The notes below the pieces were generated by a model. The model made no database searches. It saw only the letters and a list, made by a program, of their open reading frames with translations, and was not told the origin of the DNA. DNA of 64,000 bases, taken from positions 1 to 64,000 of the forward strand of contig CALWUY010000011.1 in NCBI GenBank assembly GCA_944384855.1, written 5' to 3'. This document shows, piece by piece, positions 52,868 through 61,428 of this stretch. The stretch's first letter is position 1. Every line of letters starts with the position of its first letter. The position numbers and the translations under genes are program-made. Source of the stretch: an uncultured Clostridia bacterium. GTDB lineage: Bacteria; Bacillota; Clostridia; Oscillospirales; Acutalibacteraceae.

Positions 52868-53713
52868 TTATTTCCGGATTTCTATCCATTTGTAAGGAGC
52901 TTTCGCGGCCGTTATGACAGATTGGCGGATAGCTATAACGTCTATCGTCTGATTATGTGAAACCGGAATATTTCCTGTACGGAAAAATGCTATAAGCGCT
53001 TTTATAAAGTTTCTGAAATAATCGGATTTTATCACTGCTTTTTCACACTTATTCTCTTTATCTATCAAATTTAAAACAAACGACATCTGAGGATCATCGC
53101 GGTGATAGCACTGTACTGTTCTTCCGTCTTCAAACTCTATCAGATAAGACGGATGGACAAGGCTGCCGGTGAACATGACCCGCTTTGCCTGGTTATTCAT
53201 TAAACGAACAATCATTTCGATCTGGTGAATCGAATATATTTCAAGGGATGCGGGGCCTTCACTGTAAATCTTATCGATGTTAGCGGTGTTTATATGATTG
53301 AGCTCAGTGGCAAATCTCAACGCCGATGAAGAATAACAGGGAGTTTCGTGGCATTCGGCATTTTTAAAAATACGGATAGCCGTGTCTTTATCCGGAGCAA
53401 AGGTTTTGTCAACATAAACTCTTTTGCCGGATTTAAGCGGTAGCTCACATAATTCCTCATGCATTTCGGGATTGTCAGGAGAAAGCACAACAATGCAGTC
53501 GCTTTTTTCTATAAGTTCTTCGATTGAATTTACCAGCTGCACGTTATTGTCGGACGCCCATTGCTCGTTTGAAATGTGATTTTCCGGGGCAGGAATATGG
53601 GCGTATGCGTAGCTGACTTCCATAGCGCCTTCAGAAAAATTTTTGATCATCTGAGGGTAATTATTAGCATGCCATTCGTCCAGAAAATAATCTATAAAAC
53701 CGATTTTTTTCAT
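52868..53713 (-). CDS. Short Gfo/Idh/MocA-like oxidoreductase
   Basis: A protein of about 281 residues from ATG 53713; GGGTGA overlaps an alternative GTG start at 53722. The Rossmann start KKIGFIDYFLDEWHANNYPQ is unusual: the glycine-rich loop is replaced, so cofactor binding may differ. SDCIVVLSPDNPEMHEELC and KRVYVDKTFAPDKD follow the family layout, with DKT in place of the EKP motif. The C-terminal domain is shorter than usual (family about 330-380). First gene of the operon that continues with the GH28-like gene. A divergent relative acting on an unusual sugar or serving as a binding protein is possible. Confidence 0.75.
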   Translation of the reverse strand: MKKIGFIDYFLDEWHANNYPQMIKNFSEGAMEVSYAYAHIPAPENHISNEQWASDNNVQLVNSIEELIEKSDCIVVLSPDNPEMHEELCELPLKSGKRVYVDKTFAPDKDTAIRIFKNAECHETPCYSSSALRFATELNHINTANIDKIYSEGPASLEIYSIHQIEMIVRLMNNQAKRVMFTGSLVHPSYLIEFEDGRTVQCYHRDDPQMSFVLNLIDKENKCEKAVIKSDYFRNFIKALIAFFRTGNIPVSHNQTIDVIAIRQSVITAAKAPYKWIEIRK

Positions 53714-53796
53714 TTTTATCACCCGATTTTATTATACAATATGATTTTTGAAGCAGCCGATTCATTTATATAATCCGTTTACAGAAAATGCTGTTG

Positions 53797-54027
53797 TTGC
53801 AATTTATATTTTTTGTGATATACTAAAATAAATATAAGATTAATTAACTCAGATACAGTTTTGCGTTGGATTTGTTTTTTAGAATTAATTACTTAAATAT
53901 GTTGAAATTATACAATGATATTTGGCTGTTCTGCCCGTTTATTATAGCATTCTGATTTTAAGTTTACAATATTTGTTTTTGCGGTTTTGATATCAAAAAA
54001 TTGCGGTTTTAATGGAGGCGTATAAAT
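53797..54027 (+). promoter_or_regulatory. Control region of the cupin-AraC gene (305-base divergent intergenic space)
   Basis: TTGCAA (53797-53802) and TATACT (53819-53824) are 16 bases apart. A leader of about 200 AT-rich bases follows. TTGCGGTTTT occurs twice near the gene (a T-rich GCGGTTTTGATATC copy near 53979 and TTGCGGTTTTAATGG at 54001-54015), possibly an operator. No gene is seen between 53723 and 54027. Confidence 0.4.
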
Positions 54028-54894
54028 GTGAATTCAGCTTCGCTTTTATTTTCATACGACAGGATTTTTAACAAAGGACAATTGAATCTGCCGTCCGGGG
54101 ATATTATGCAGATAGCCGAGCTTTCATTGATTCAGGACGCTCAGATACCTGAACATATACAGCACTGTGATGAAATTACCTATGTTGTATCCGGACAGGC
54201 GACCGTTTTAAGCGGCAACAAAGAGTTTACCATATTTCCGCAGCAGATTCACTATATAAAAAAAGGACTGAAGCACGCTATAATTGCGGATAAAGGGAGC
54301 AATTTTCATTATTTCTGTATAGGATTTTTGCCCAACGGCGATTATTCCGATTTAAAAGGTTTTTTCGATTTCGTCGGAGACAAAGAGGATTTTGTAATTA
54401 AAGACGACAGCAGGATAAACTTTTATTTCAACTCACTGGTAAATGAGTTCTACCAGAGTGACAGCAGTAAACTTATGATTCATTGTTATTTTTGCCAGAT
54501 TATAATTTCAATTTTCAGAATTCTTAAACAGCAGAGAAAGCAGATTAATATGTCTGCCGCCGATAATTCGGGCAAAACGGCTTATCAGATATTAAGATAC
54601 ATTGACAGAAACTATTCAGGGATAAAAAGAGTAAAGGATATCGCGAATGAGCTGTCATACAGCGAGTATTATTTATCCCATGTTTTTAAGGAAAAGACAG
54701 GAATGTCAGTAAAATCTTATTTGATGCAAAAAAAGATAACACTCGCGCTTGAGCTTCTTAAATACAGCAATATGTCAATACCTGAAATTGCCGATCACCT
54801 CAACTTTTCATCGGTCCATTCGTTTGACTTGGCTTTCAGGCAATATACCGGGTCTAACCCGACGCAGTTTAAAAAAATGTCAGCTAAACAGTAA
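54028..54894 (+). CDS. Cupin-domain AraC-family transcriptional regulator
   Basis: A protein of 288 residues from GTG 54028 with GGAGG ten bases upstream; the overlapping ATG at 54026 reads straight into a stop. Residues about 30-110 are an AraC-type cupin (EHIQHCDEITYVVSGQATVL, FPQQIHYIKKGLKHAI), a sugar-sensing beta-barrel. Residues about 185-285 are the double HTH (VKDIANELSYSEYYLSHVFK; IPEIADHLNFSSVHSFDLAF) ending SNPTQFKKM. It is divergent from the oxidoreductase/GH28-like operon and probably its regulator. Confidence 0.88.
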   Translation: MNSASLLFSYDRIFNKGQLNLPSGDIMQIAELSLIQDAQIPEHIQHCDEITYVVSGQATVLSGNKEFTIFPQQIHYIKKGLKHAIIADKGSNFHYFCIGFLPNGDYSDLKGFFDFVGDKEDFVIKDDSRINFYFNSLVNEFYQSDSSKLMIHCYFCQIIISIFRILKQQRKQINMSAADNSGKTAYQILRYIDRNYSGIKRVKDIANELSYSEYYLSHVFKEKTGMSVKSYLMQKKITLALELLKYSNMSIPEIADHLNFSSVHSFDLAFRQYTGSNPTQFKKMSAKQ

Positions 54895-54930
54895 ATTGTG
54901 AAACTGTTAAAGAATATCGGAAATAAAGTA

Positions 54931-54968
54931 AAAAACTCTGTACCGGGATAATCGGGACAGAGTTTTTT
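54931..54968. terminator. Bidirectional terminator
   Basis: AAAAACTCTGT (54931-54941) pairs with ACAGAGTTTTT (54957-54967); T-runs on both strands. It separates the convergent AraC gene and the ABC permease gene. Confidence 0.8.
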
Positions 54969-54975
54969 AATATAA

Positions 54976-56547
54976 TTATGTGCGCAGGCGGAATGTTTTG
55001 GGCGCCAGACGATATATAAGGATACACGCCGCGATTGAATATATAACGCAGAAGGCTATACAGCATATGCCGAATATCAGCAGCGGAATTTTTACCTGCA
55101 TCATAATATAACATATAAAATATGTGACGGACATTATAATTTGATAAGTTCCGCTTTTCATTTCGCTTGCGGCGTTGTAAGGCTGGAGCAGGTAATAAAC
55201 CGTCAGGTAATGAATAGAGAAAAATACGCTCATACAAATAATGGATACGAACAAAACAATATAGTTAAGCGGATTGTCTGTTCCGCCCGAAGCATATAAG
55301 ATCAGCGACAGGCCACCGCCTATTACAAAAGCCGGCATAATATTTATCTTGATAATTTCTCTCAGCCGTATCCTGAACAGTTTAAGAATAAGCCCCGGCT
55401 GTTTGTAGAATGAGTAGGTTAAAAGACTGTGGTCACAGTTCATAAACAATGCTCTGGTAAATCCTGTCCCTCGGTTGATGGCGTACATTATGAAAGTGAA
55501 ATACGGCAGCCAGTTTAAAATAAGCCGGTTTACCTTATCTTTTGCCTGGGGAGCCAAATATAAAGCCAAAAGGCTGATAAAGATAATTGCCGCACAGACA
55601 AAAGTTATTTTTTTCGCGGCTTTCCAAAGAATTTTTTGATGTCGCTTGATAAACAATTCATTCAGATATTCAAAACCTCTGCGCTTACTGGTAATAGAAG
55701 CGTCTGCAGAGATTGCTTCCTGAGTGGTTTTCTTTACCGCCTGCTTTGCACTGTCCATCTGGTTATTAAGCTGGTACAGAAGCTGCCGGTTTATTTCCCG
55801 GTAATTCTGAAACTTCAGAATTTTCCTAAGTCCAGCACATCCCGCAGGTATAAACGCCAGAAACACAGTGATTGAAACTGCCGCCGGTAAAACGATTCCG
55901 ATTGCCGGCAGGCCGTAAGCGGCCGCCAAAATCAGAGCGGTCATTACCCAAAGGTATTTGTTCAGCTTGTTTTCATTATAGACGATCCCCCGTTTTTCAT
56001 AGTCCCGCAATGAATAGGCCGCTGCCGCCATTTTAATGCCTGCTGCGCAAAAAGGAAACAAAATACAAAACCACAGGGGGATTCCGTTACCGAGTCCGAA
56101 CAAAACGGAAAATGGCAGAAACCCTATAATCACTTTTAAAATCAAATAAACATAATTTACTACCGTATATTCGCGGGCGCTCATACGCATGAGGATCATG
56201 GCGTAGTATTTATCCTTGGTCGGATTAAAAAGACCGGTGTTTATCCAGGCGCCGATAAAGGTCAGAAACAGAAGAATATGCAGGTAAATCTGATTTGAAG
56301 GAACTTTGTCATAAAGCATACCTATACCGCAGACCATAGTTATAAAATACAGCAGCTTGCCGAGAAAAACCGACAGCACTTCAAATATAACCGAAAGCAC
56401 GTTGGCAAAAATTTTAAGCCCGCGCACCCTGTAAAGCGTCTGAGGCAGAATCTTTTTTAACAGCGGTATCTGTTTGAGCGAATATAAAATTCCGTTGACA
56501 CGGTATGTATTGCGCAGGGCGAAAGAAATCCGTAATGTTTTAAGCAT
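54976..56547 (-). CDS. ABC-2-like exporter permease
   Basis: A protein of 523 residues with about ten to twelve hydrophobic segments, for example YLILKVIIGFLPFSVLFGLG, VMTALILAAAYGLPAIGIV, ITFVCAAIIFISLLALYLA and YIVLFVSIICMSVFFSIHYL. A charged middle part (about residues 255-310) is probably cytoplasmic. ATG 56547 lies inside the end of the ATPase gene, behind GGGAGGAAG. Its partner is the ATPase 56540-57247, so the two form a complete exporter. The exported substrate is unknown; peptide or lipid are both possible. The family is poorly characterised. Confidence 0.75.
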   Translation of the reverse strand: MLKTLRISFALRNTYRVNGILYSLKQIPLLKKILPQTLYRVRGLKIFANVLSVIFEVLSVFLGKLLYFITMVCGIGMLYDKVPSNQIYLHILLFLTFIGAWINTGLFNPTKDKYYAMILMRMSAREYTVVNYVYLILKVIIGFLPFSVLFGLGNGIPLWFCILFPFCAAGIKMAAAAYSLRDYEKRGIVYNENKLNKYLWVMTALILAAAYGLPAIGIVLPAAVSITVFLAFIPAGCAGLRKILKFQNYREINRQLLYQLNNQMDSAKQAVKKTTQEAISADASITSKRRGFEYLNELFIKRHQKILWKAAKKITFVCAAIIFISLLALYLAPQAKDKVNRLILNWLPYFTFIMYAINRGTGFTRALFMNCDHSLLTYSFYKQPGLILKLFRIRLREIIKINIMPAFVIGGGLSLILYASGGTDNPLNYIVLFVSIICMSVFFSIHYLTVYYLLQPYNAASEMKSGTYQIIMSVTYFICYIMMQVKIPLLIFGICCIAFCVIYSIAACILIYRLAPKTFRLRT

Positions 56548-57247
56548 TGTCTTCCTCCCGCAGAGCCGCGATAATTTTCGCTTTAAATTCCTGATTATCT
56601 AAATTGGATTTTTCCACCGATTCAAGTTCGCCGTGGCTCAGCAATACGATTTCATCGCATAAGTCAAGCGCCAGGTCCATAATATGTGTCGAAAAGATGG
56701 TGATTCTTTCCTGTTTTAAGGAACGCAGCAGTTGTTTCATCTCTTCGGCCACTACCACATCCAGAGAAGTCAGCGGCTCGTCAAGCAGCAAAATGTTGGG
56801 CTTTGCAATTATGTTTATCAGCATCTGCATTTTGTTTTTCATGCCGTGGGAGTAATCTTTCAGCAATTTGTCTCTGTCGTCCGGGTCAATACTCATATAA
56901 TCAAAATAGTAATCCAGCGGCTTAGGGTCTTTTACAGATGAACGGTTGATGTCCATAAAAAATTTTAAAAATTCCCGACCGGTCAAAAATTCCGGTACCG
57001 TGGGAGTAGACAGTACATACCCGATATCCTCTGCTTTTACATCTCGCCGTACCCCGTTCTCCTCAATGTAAAAGGCTCCGCCGTCAGATTTGATATCTTT
57101 ATTCAGACAGTTAAACAGTGTGGTTTTGCCGGCACCGTTTCTGCCTAACAGGCCGTAAATTTTACCCTCTTCAAATGTGAAATTAATATCCTTTAGGACT
57201 TCTTTTTTTTCAAAATTCTTAGTCAAATGTTCAATTATAAATTTCAT
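56540..57247 (-). CDS. ABC transporter ATP-binding protein of the exporter
   Basis: A protein of 235 residues behind AAAGGAGAG. Walker A is GLLGRNGAGKTTLFNCLN, the signature SHGMKNKMQ departs slightly from LSGGQ as is usual in ABC-2 exporters, Walker B is ILLLDEPLTSLD, and the switch histidine is in FSTHIMD. It overlaps the permease gene by eight bases. No further gene is clearly tied to the pair. Confidence 0.92.
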   Translation of the reverse strand: MKFIIEHLTKNFEKKEVLKDINFTFEEGKIYGLLGRNGAGKTTLFNCLNKDIKSDGGAFYIEENGVRRDVKAEDIGYVLSTPTVPEFLTGREFLKFFMDINRSSVKDPKPLDYYFDYMSIDPDDRDKLLKDYSHGMKNKMQMLINIIAKPNILLLDEPLTSLDVVVAEEMKQLLRSLKQERITIFSTHIMDLALDLCDEIVLLSHGELESVEKSNLDNQEFKAKIIAALREEDNA

Positions 57248-57370
57248 TGTTCTCTCCTTTGGTGTATATGCCTGTGTTTTTAAACGTCATTGTGCCGCAA
57301 TTAATAAATAAATACTTTTAATACAAGTCTGATTTTCAGTTTTTAATTATTACATATTTAACGCGTAAAA

Positions 57371-58135
57371 TCAAGTGGTTTCAGCTCCTAAAGCCAAGCG
57401 GCGCCGGGTTATTCCGACGCTGCTGTTTTTATATTCTTCTATAAATGAATTTGCCTGCTGCTGAGAAATAACACCGCATTTTACCATTCGGTCGGTTACC
57501 TGTTTCATTCGCTGTTCCGCTAAGCCGGGATTTGTATACGGCGAATATGCGGAAGGCGCGTTGGGAAGTCCGGCCAGAAGTATGCATTCATAGTCAGCCA
57601 GCTCCTGCAAAGTTTTCCCAAAGTATCCTTTTGCCGCATCGTAAATGCCGTAATATCCCCCTCCGAAATAAATTGTATTGGCATACAATTCAAATATTTC
57701 TTCTTTGCTGCATTCCTTTTCAATCGCCCGCGCGGCGAATATTTCCGCAAACTTCCACTCCAGCTTTTTTTCCTGTGTGAAATATTCGTTTTTCATAAGC
57801 TGCTGCGTAATTGTACTGCCTCCTTCCGCAAATGACAATGTTCTGATATCGTTCCATACTGCCCGTCCTATCGCCAGAAAATCCATACCGCTATGATTCC
57901 AGAAACGTTTATCCTCGGCGGATACAACCGCTTTTACATACATTTCCGGCAGCTTATCAAATGATGTGAAATTTTCCCGTGTCCGGATATCGTGTATCTT
58001 TTCATTTAACGGGCATTCTGATATGGCGTCACGGTACATAATATATCCTTTGATTCCAAAAAAACTTCCGGCGATAAGAAGTACCGAAAAACTTAAAATA
58101 ATAAAAGACGTCAGTTTTTTTAAAATACTTTTCAA
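57371..58135 (-). CDS. Monofunctional GT51 peptidoglycan glycosyltransferase
   Basis: A protein of 254 residues with a TTG start (58135) set by AGGAGA; no better start is available. One N-terminal membrane helix (IILSFSVLLIAGSFFGIKGY) is followed by the GT51 domain: the catalytic Glu in VSAEDKRFWNHSGMD, the EGGSTITQQLMKN motif and the second Glu region ECSKEEIFELYANTIYFGGG. There is no transpeptidase domain, so it only polymerises lipid II into glycan strands at the outer membrane face. It lies downstream of the Bce-type resistance genes, suggesting an envelope-stress neighbourhood. Confidence 0.92.
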   Translation of the reverse strand: MKSILKKLTSFIILSFSVLLIAGSFFGIKGYIMYRDAISECPLNEKIHDIRTRENFTSFDKLPEMYVKAVVSAEDKRFWNHSGMDFLAIGRAVWNDIRTLSFAEGGSTITQQLMKNEYFTQEKKLEWKFAEIFAARAIEKECSKEEIFELYANTIYFGGGYYGIYDAAKGYFGKTLQELADYECILLAGLPNAPSAYSPYTNPGLAEQRMKQVTDRMVKCGVISQQQANSFIEEYKNSSVGITRRRLALGAETT

Positions 58136-58238
58136 AATTTATCTCCTGTTGCTTCCGGCGCGCAAACGCGCTTGTTTTTTACTGTGAAATTCAATATAAG
58201 TCTTCTGCGGTTTTTATTGGTTCGGCTTTTATGGAGTT

Positions 58239-58469
58239 TTATTCTTCGGATGTTTCGAGCAGCGATACGGTTCGGTCCACAAAAGTCCATATTCCGTAAA
58301 TTATAAGTATGAGAATCGCGGCGGGGATTGCGGCTATTGCCGCAGCCGCAATCCCTATACAAAGTATTATTCTGCTGAGCGCTTTAAATATTATCTTTTT
58401 GCACCGTTTAAGACGTGATTTGATTTCTGTTTTGCTAAAATCAGGGTTTGCGCATAATTCACCCTTCAT
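58239..58469 (-). CDS. Small single-span membrane protein of unknown function
   Basis: A protein of 76 residues with a strong site, GGAGGTG, seven bases before ATG 58469. A basic N-terminal part (KSRLKRCKKIIFKALSR) precedes a long Ala/Ile-rich hydrophobic stretch, IAAAAIAAIPAAILILIIYG, and a short acidic tail. No family is recognised. It lies 32 bases after the Bce-type permease gene on the same strand and could be a small partner of that transporter or of the downstream transglycosylase. Confidence 0.65.
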   Translation of the reverse strand: MKGELCANPDFSKTEIKSRLKRCKKIIFKALSRIILCIGIAAAAIAAIPAAILILIIYGIWTFVDRTVSLLETSEE

Positions 58470-58501
58470 TTAACACACCTCCGCTTTCTGAAAAAATGCT
58501 G

Positions 58502-60556
58502 TTATATGTCACTTTTCATACTGCTCACTATCGTAAGATAAGATTTAGATGTCAAACGGTATATAATCATATATAAAACGGCAAATACCATATAGCACGC
58601 CGCTGTGGTGAGTATCAGCAGCGGAGTATTTTTAAGTCCTAAAATTAACAATATTTTGCTGATGAGCGGAAAGGCAAAAGCCAAATGTACGCCGGCTGTA
58701 AGCAGGGGAAGGAAAAATACTGTCAGGATTTGGGAATTTATGCTTTTCTTGATTTCCTTTTTGGTCATGCCTAATTTTTGCATTATTTCAAACCGGGACT
58801 CATCTTCATATCCTTCAGACACCTGCTTGTAATAAATAATCAAAACTGCGGCAAAGATGAAGACCGAACCGAGAAAAATACCAAGAAAGAATAACCCGGC
58901 ATAAATTCCGTAAAAATCTGCGCGTTCTTTTGCAACTCCCTCAATAGAAAAGTGGAAAAGAGAATTTTCTCCCATATTCTGTTTCATCAGATCTATTTTT
59001 TCAGAGATCTGGTCCTGTATATTTATTTGCGTTTCATCATTGCAGGAAAGATCAAAGCCGTAATACCAGTGCAGTGATAAAAGACCTTCGCCGCCGTTTT
59101 TTTCAGCGTACGGCTTCAGCGGCTGAAAAATCGTATCGATGTCCGATACAAACAAGTACATGGTCGGGAAAATCTGCATTGAATCTACGCCGTTATCCGC
59201 AAAATCATCCACCTGCTTTATGACCTTTAAAGCATCACATTCGCCTATTTGAATTGTGCTGTTAATGTATTCCACATCTTTTGTTACATAGAGTATGGCT
59301 TCCTGAGAGGAAACAGTTTCATTTTTGTTCATCAGCCGGTTGTAGTCGGATACAGAGACGATAAAAACCTGATAAATATCCGACATATTGATTGATGTGT
59401 TATAAGCTTCGGGATCTAAGTCTATCTTATTCCCGTTTAACATACCTGCAAAAGCTAAAGTCCTGTATTCCAGTACGCTTTTTTGTTCGCTGTTATTTTC
59501 TTCCACAACTTCATTTATAAGCTGTTTTGCCTGTACCGTTTGCTCATCGCTGAAAAATTCGCTTTCATTAACAAGAACATCCAGATTTATATTTCTCGGA
59601 TAGCGGTTGCGCAAACTGTCTTCCGCTCCGATGTACAGGCATACTGTCGATGAAACCATAACAAGAACCATTGTGCAGAGAATGCATATCGACGCCAGTC
59701 CCGCGCCGTTGCGCTTCATTCTGTATACCATTGATGAAACCGAAACAAAATGGTTTGTTTTATAATAATAGCGTTTGTTTTTCTGCAGGATACGGCAAAG
59801 AGTTACAGAGCCTGCTATAAACAAAAGATAGGTAGCGACAATAACCATAACCACTGCCAGGAAAAAGAATGAGATAGCTGCCACGGGATTATCAATAGTC
59901 ACTGCCATATAATATGCAGCCGCTAAAATGACGGTACCCAGAATCGCTGCGATCCAGTTGGCTTTGGGCGGCTTTTCTCCCGTATGCTCACTATTCAGAA
60001 GCTGAATCGGATTTGTTAAATGGATTTGGCGCATTGTATTTAAAAACAGAAGAAGAAAAATTACAAGGAAAAGGACAAGCGTTTTAACTGCCGAAGAGAT
60101 ATCTACGGAAAAAGTATATGTGATATTTCCGTTTAAAATTTCAACCATGAAAAGCTCTGCAAATTTCGAAAGCAGTATACCGAAAAATAATCCGCCTGAA
60201 ACGGTGATTCCTGCAATGATTAAAGTTTCAATAAGCATTACCTTTGCCAGGTGCTTCTTTCCCAGTCCCAGGATATTATACAGCCCGAACTCTTTTTTTC
60301 GGCGGCGGATTAAAAAGGAATTGGTATAGAACAAAAAAATGAGTGAAAAAACAGCCATTACACTAAAACCCATTTGCAGGAAACTCTGTACGGTTTCACC
60401 GCCCTTTACAGAGGCAAAGGTAGGGGATACGCTTAAAAAAGAGATGATGTAGCACATCATGACAGATCCTGCGCAGGTAAGAATATACGGTATATACAGT
60501 TTGCTGTTTTTTGTGATACCCGTCCATGCAAGCTTACGGTAGATTCCGTTTTTCAT
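58502..60556 (-). CDS. Bce-type FtsX permease (antimicrobial-peptide resistance)
   Basis: A protein of 684 residues with about ten membrane helices. FtsX-like pairs occur at both ends (YNILGLGKKHLAKVMLIETL; EIMQKLGMTKKEIKKSINSQ) and a large extracellular domain of about 200 residues lies between helices 7 and 8 (about 310-515, starting SLRNRYPRNINLDVLVNESE). This layout is that of BceB, which frees lipid-II-cycle intermediates from bacitracin-like peptides and also signals to the kinase. The start overlaps the ATPase stop by four bases. It belongs with the two genes that follow upstream and with the two-component system. Confidence 0.9.
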   Translation of the reverse strand: MKNGIYRKLAWTGITKNSKLYIPYILTCAGSVMMCYIISFLSVSPTFASVKGGETVQSFLQMGFSVMAVFSLIFLFYTNSFLIRRRKKEFGLYNILGLGKKHLAKVMLIETLIIAGITVSGGLFFGILLSKFAELFMVEILNGNITYTFSVDISSAVKTLVLFLVIFLLLFLNTMRQIHLTNPIQLLNSEHTGEKPPKANWIAAILGTVILAAAYYMAVTIDNPVAAISFFFLAVVMVIVATYLLFIAGSVTLCRILQKNKRYYYKTNHFVSVSSMVYRMKRNGAGLASICILCTMVLVMVSSTVCLYIGAEDSLRNRYPRNINLDVLVNESEFFSDEQTVQAKQLINEVVEENNSEQKSVLEYRTLAFAGMLNGNKIDLDPEAYNTSINMSDIYQVFIVSVSDYNRLMNKNETVSSQEAILYVTKDVEYINSTIQIGECDALKVIKQVDDFADNGVDSMQIFPTMYLFVSDIDTIFQPLKPYAEKNGGEGLLSLHWYYGFDLSCNDETQINIQDQISEKIDLMKQNMGENSLFHFSIEGVAKERADFYGIYAGLFFLGIFLGSVFIFAAVLIIYYKQVSEGYEDESRFEIMQKLGMTKKEIKKSINSQILTVFFLPLLTAGVHLAFAFPLISKILLILGLKNTPLLILTTAACYMVFAVLYMIIYRLTSKSYLTIVSSMKSDI

Positions 60557-61317
60557 ATCTGCTCACCGCCTGTCGCAAGTATTGTAAGCGTATCTGAGAT
60601 TTTTTGGTACAGTTCGTTTTCCGTGCATGACCCGCGGTAAATCTGGTGGTATACCTCGCCGTCCTTTATGAACAGCACTCTGCCGGCGTGGCTTGCGGCC
60701 TTTACGGAATGGGTGACCATGATAATCGTCTGTCCGTTTCGGTTTATTTCGCTGAACAGCCTGAGAAGTTCATCGGTGGATTTGGAATCTAATGCGCCGG
60801 TCGGTTCGTCCGCCAGAATAAGTCTGGGTTTTGTAATAAGCGCTCTTGCTACGGCAGCGCGCTGTTTTTGTCCGCCGGACACTTCATAAGGATATTTTTT
60901 CAGAATATCGGAAATACCCAGCTGTTCTGCTATTGGCTGCAGCCTTTTTTTCATCTCTGCCGGTGTTTTTCCCGAAAGCACGAGGGGCAGATAGATGTTA
61001 TCCTCAAGCGAAAAGGTGTCTAAAAGATTGAACTCCTGAAACACGAACCCCAGATTATCACGGCGGAACACCGCGATTTCCGATTCTTTTATTTTCGAAA
61101 GCTCTTTTCCGTCAAGACGTACGCTGCCCGAGGTCGGTTTGTCAAGCGCCGCAAGTATGTTTAAAAGCGTGGTCTTGCCTGATCCCGATTCACCCATTAT
61201 GGCTATATATTCGCCTTCCTCCGCTTCAAAGGATATATTTGACAGTGCCTGTACTTGATTTCCTCCGAAACGGGTTGTGTATATTTTTTTTACTGCATCG
61301 ACCTGCAAAATACTCAT
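60553..61317 (-). CDS. Bce-type ABC transporter ATP-binding protein
   Basis: A protein of 254 residues from ATG 61317 (AAGGAGGA upstream); longer in-frame starts up to 61380 lack a site. Walker A is GESGSGKTTLLNIL, the Q-loop is in LGFVFQEFNLLD, the signature is VSGGQKQRAAVARAL, Walker B is LILADEPTGALDS, and the H-loop is in MVTHSVKAA. It is the LolD/MacB-like type that pairs with FtsX permeases. The promoter region just upstream holds a TTACA-N4-TGTAA inverted repeat, so expression is likely switched on by the response regulator encoded next to it. Confidence 0.94.
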   Translation of the reverse strand: MSILQVDAVKKIYTTRFGGNQVQALSNISFEAEEGEYIAIMGESGSGKTTLLNILAALDKPTSGSVRLDGKELSKIKESEIAVFRRDNLGFVFQEFNLLDTFSLEDNIYLPLVLSGKTPAEMKKRLQPIAEQLGISDILKKYPYEVSGGQKQRAAVARALITKPRLILADEPTGALDSKSTDELLRLFSEINRNGQTIIMVTHSVKAASHAGRVLFIKDGEVYHQIYRGSCTENELYQKISDTLTILATGGEQI

Positions 61318-61349
61318 TAAATTGTCCTCCTTTTTCTTTTTGCAGATTA

Positions 61350-61424
61350 ATTGTAGCAAAAAAGGGAAACGAAACGCCATAGATTCGGCTTACATTTCCC
61401 CCTGTATTTCTTACACTTTTGTAA
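61350..61424 (-). promoter_or_regulatory. Regulated promoter of the Bce-type transporter with response-regulator box
   Basis: TTACACTTTTGTAA (61411-61424) fits the TNACA-N4-TGTAA pattern described for Bce-type response regulators, and the outer bases extend it to TTCTTACA/TGTAAGAA. A further TTACAT half-site lies at 61390-61395. On the minus strand TACAAT (61355-61350) is the likely -10, without a good -35, as expected for an activated promoter. Confidence 0.6.
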
Positions 61425-61428
61425 GAAT

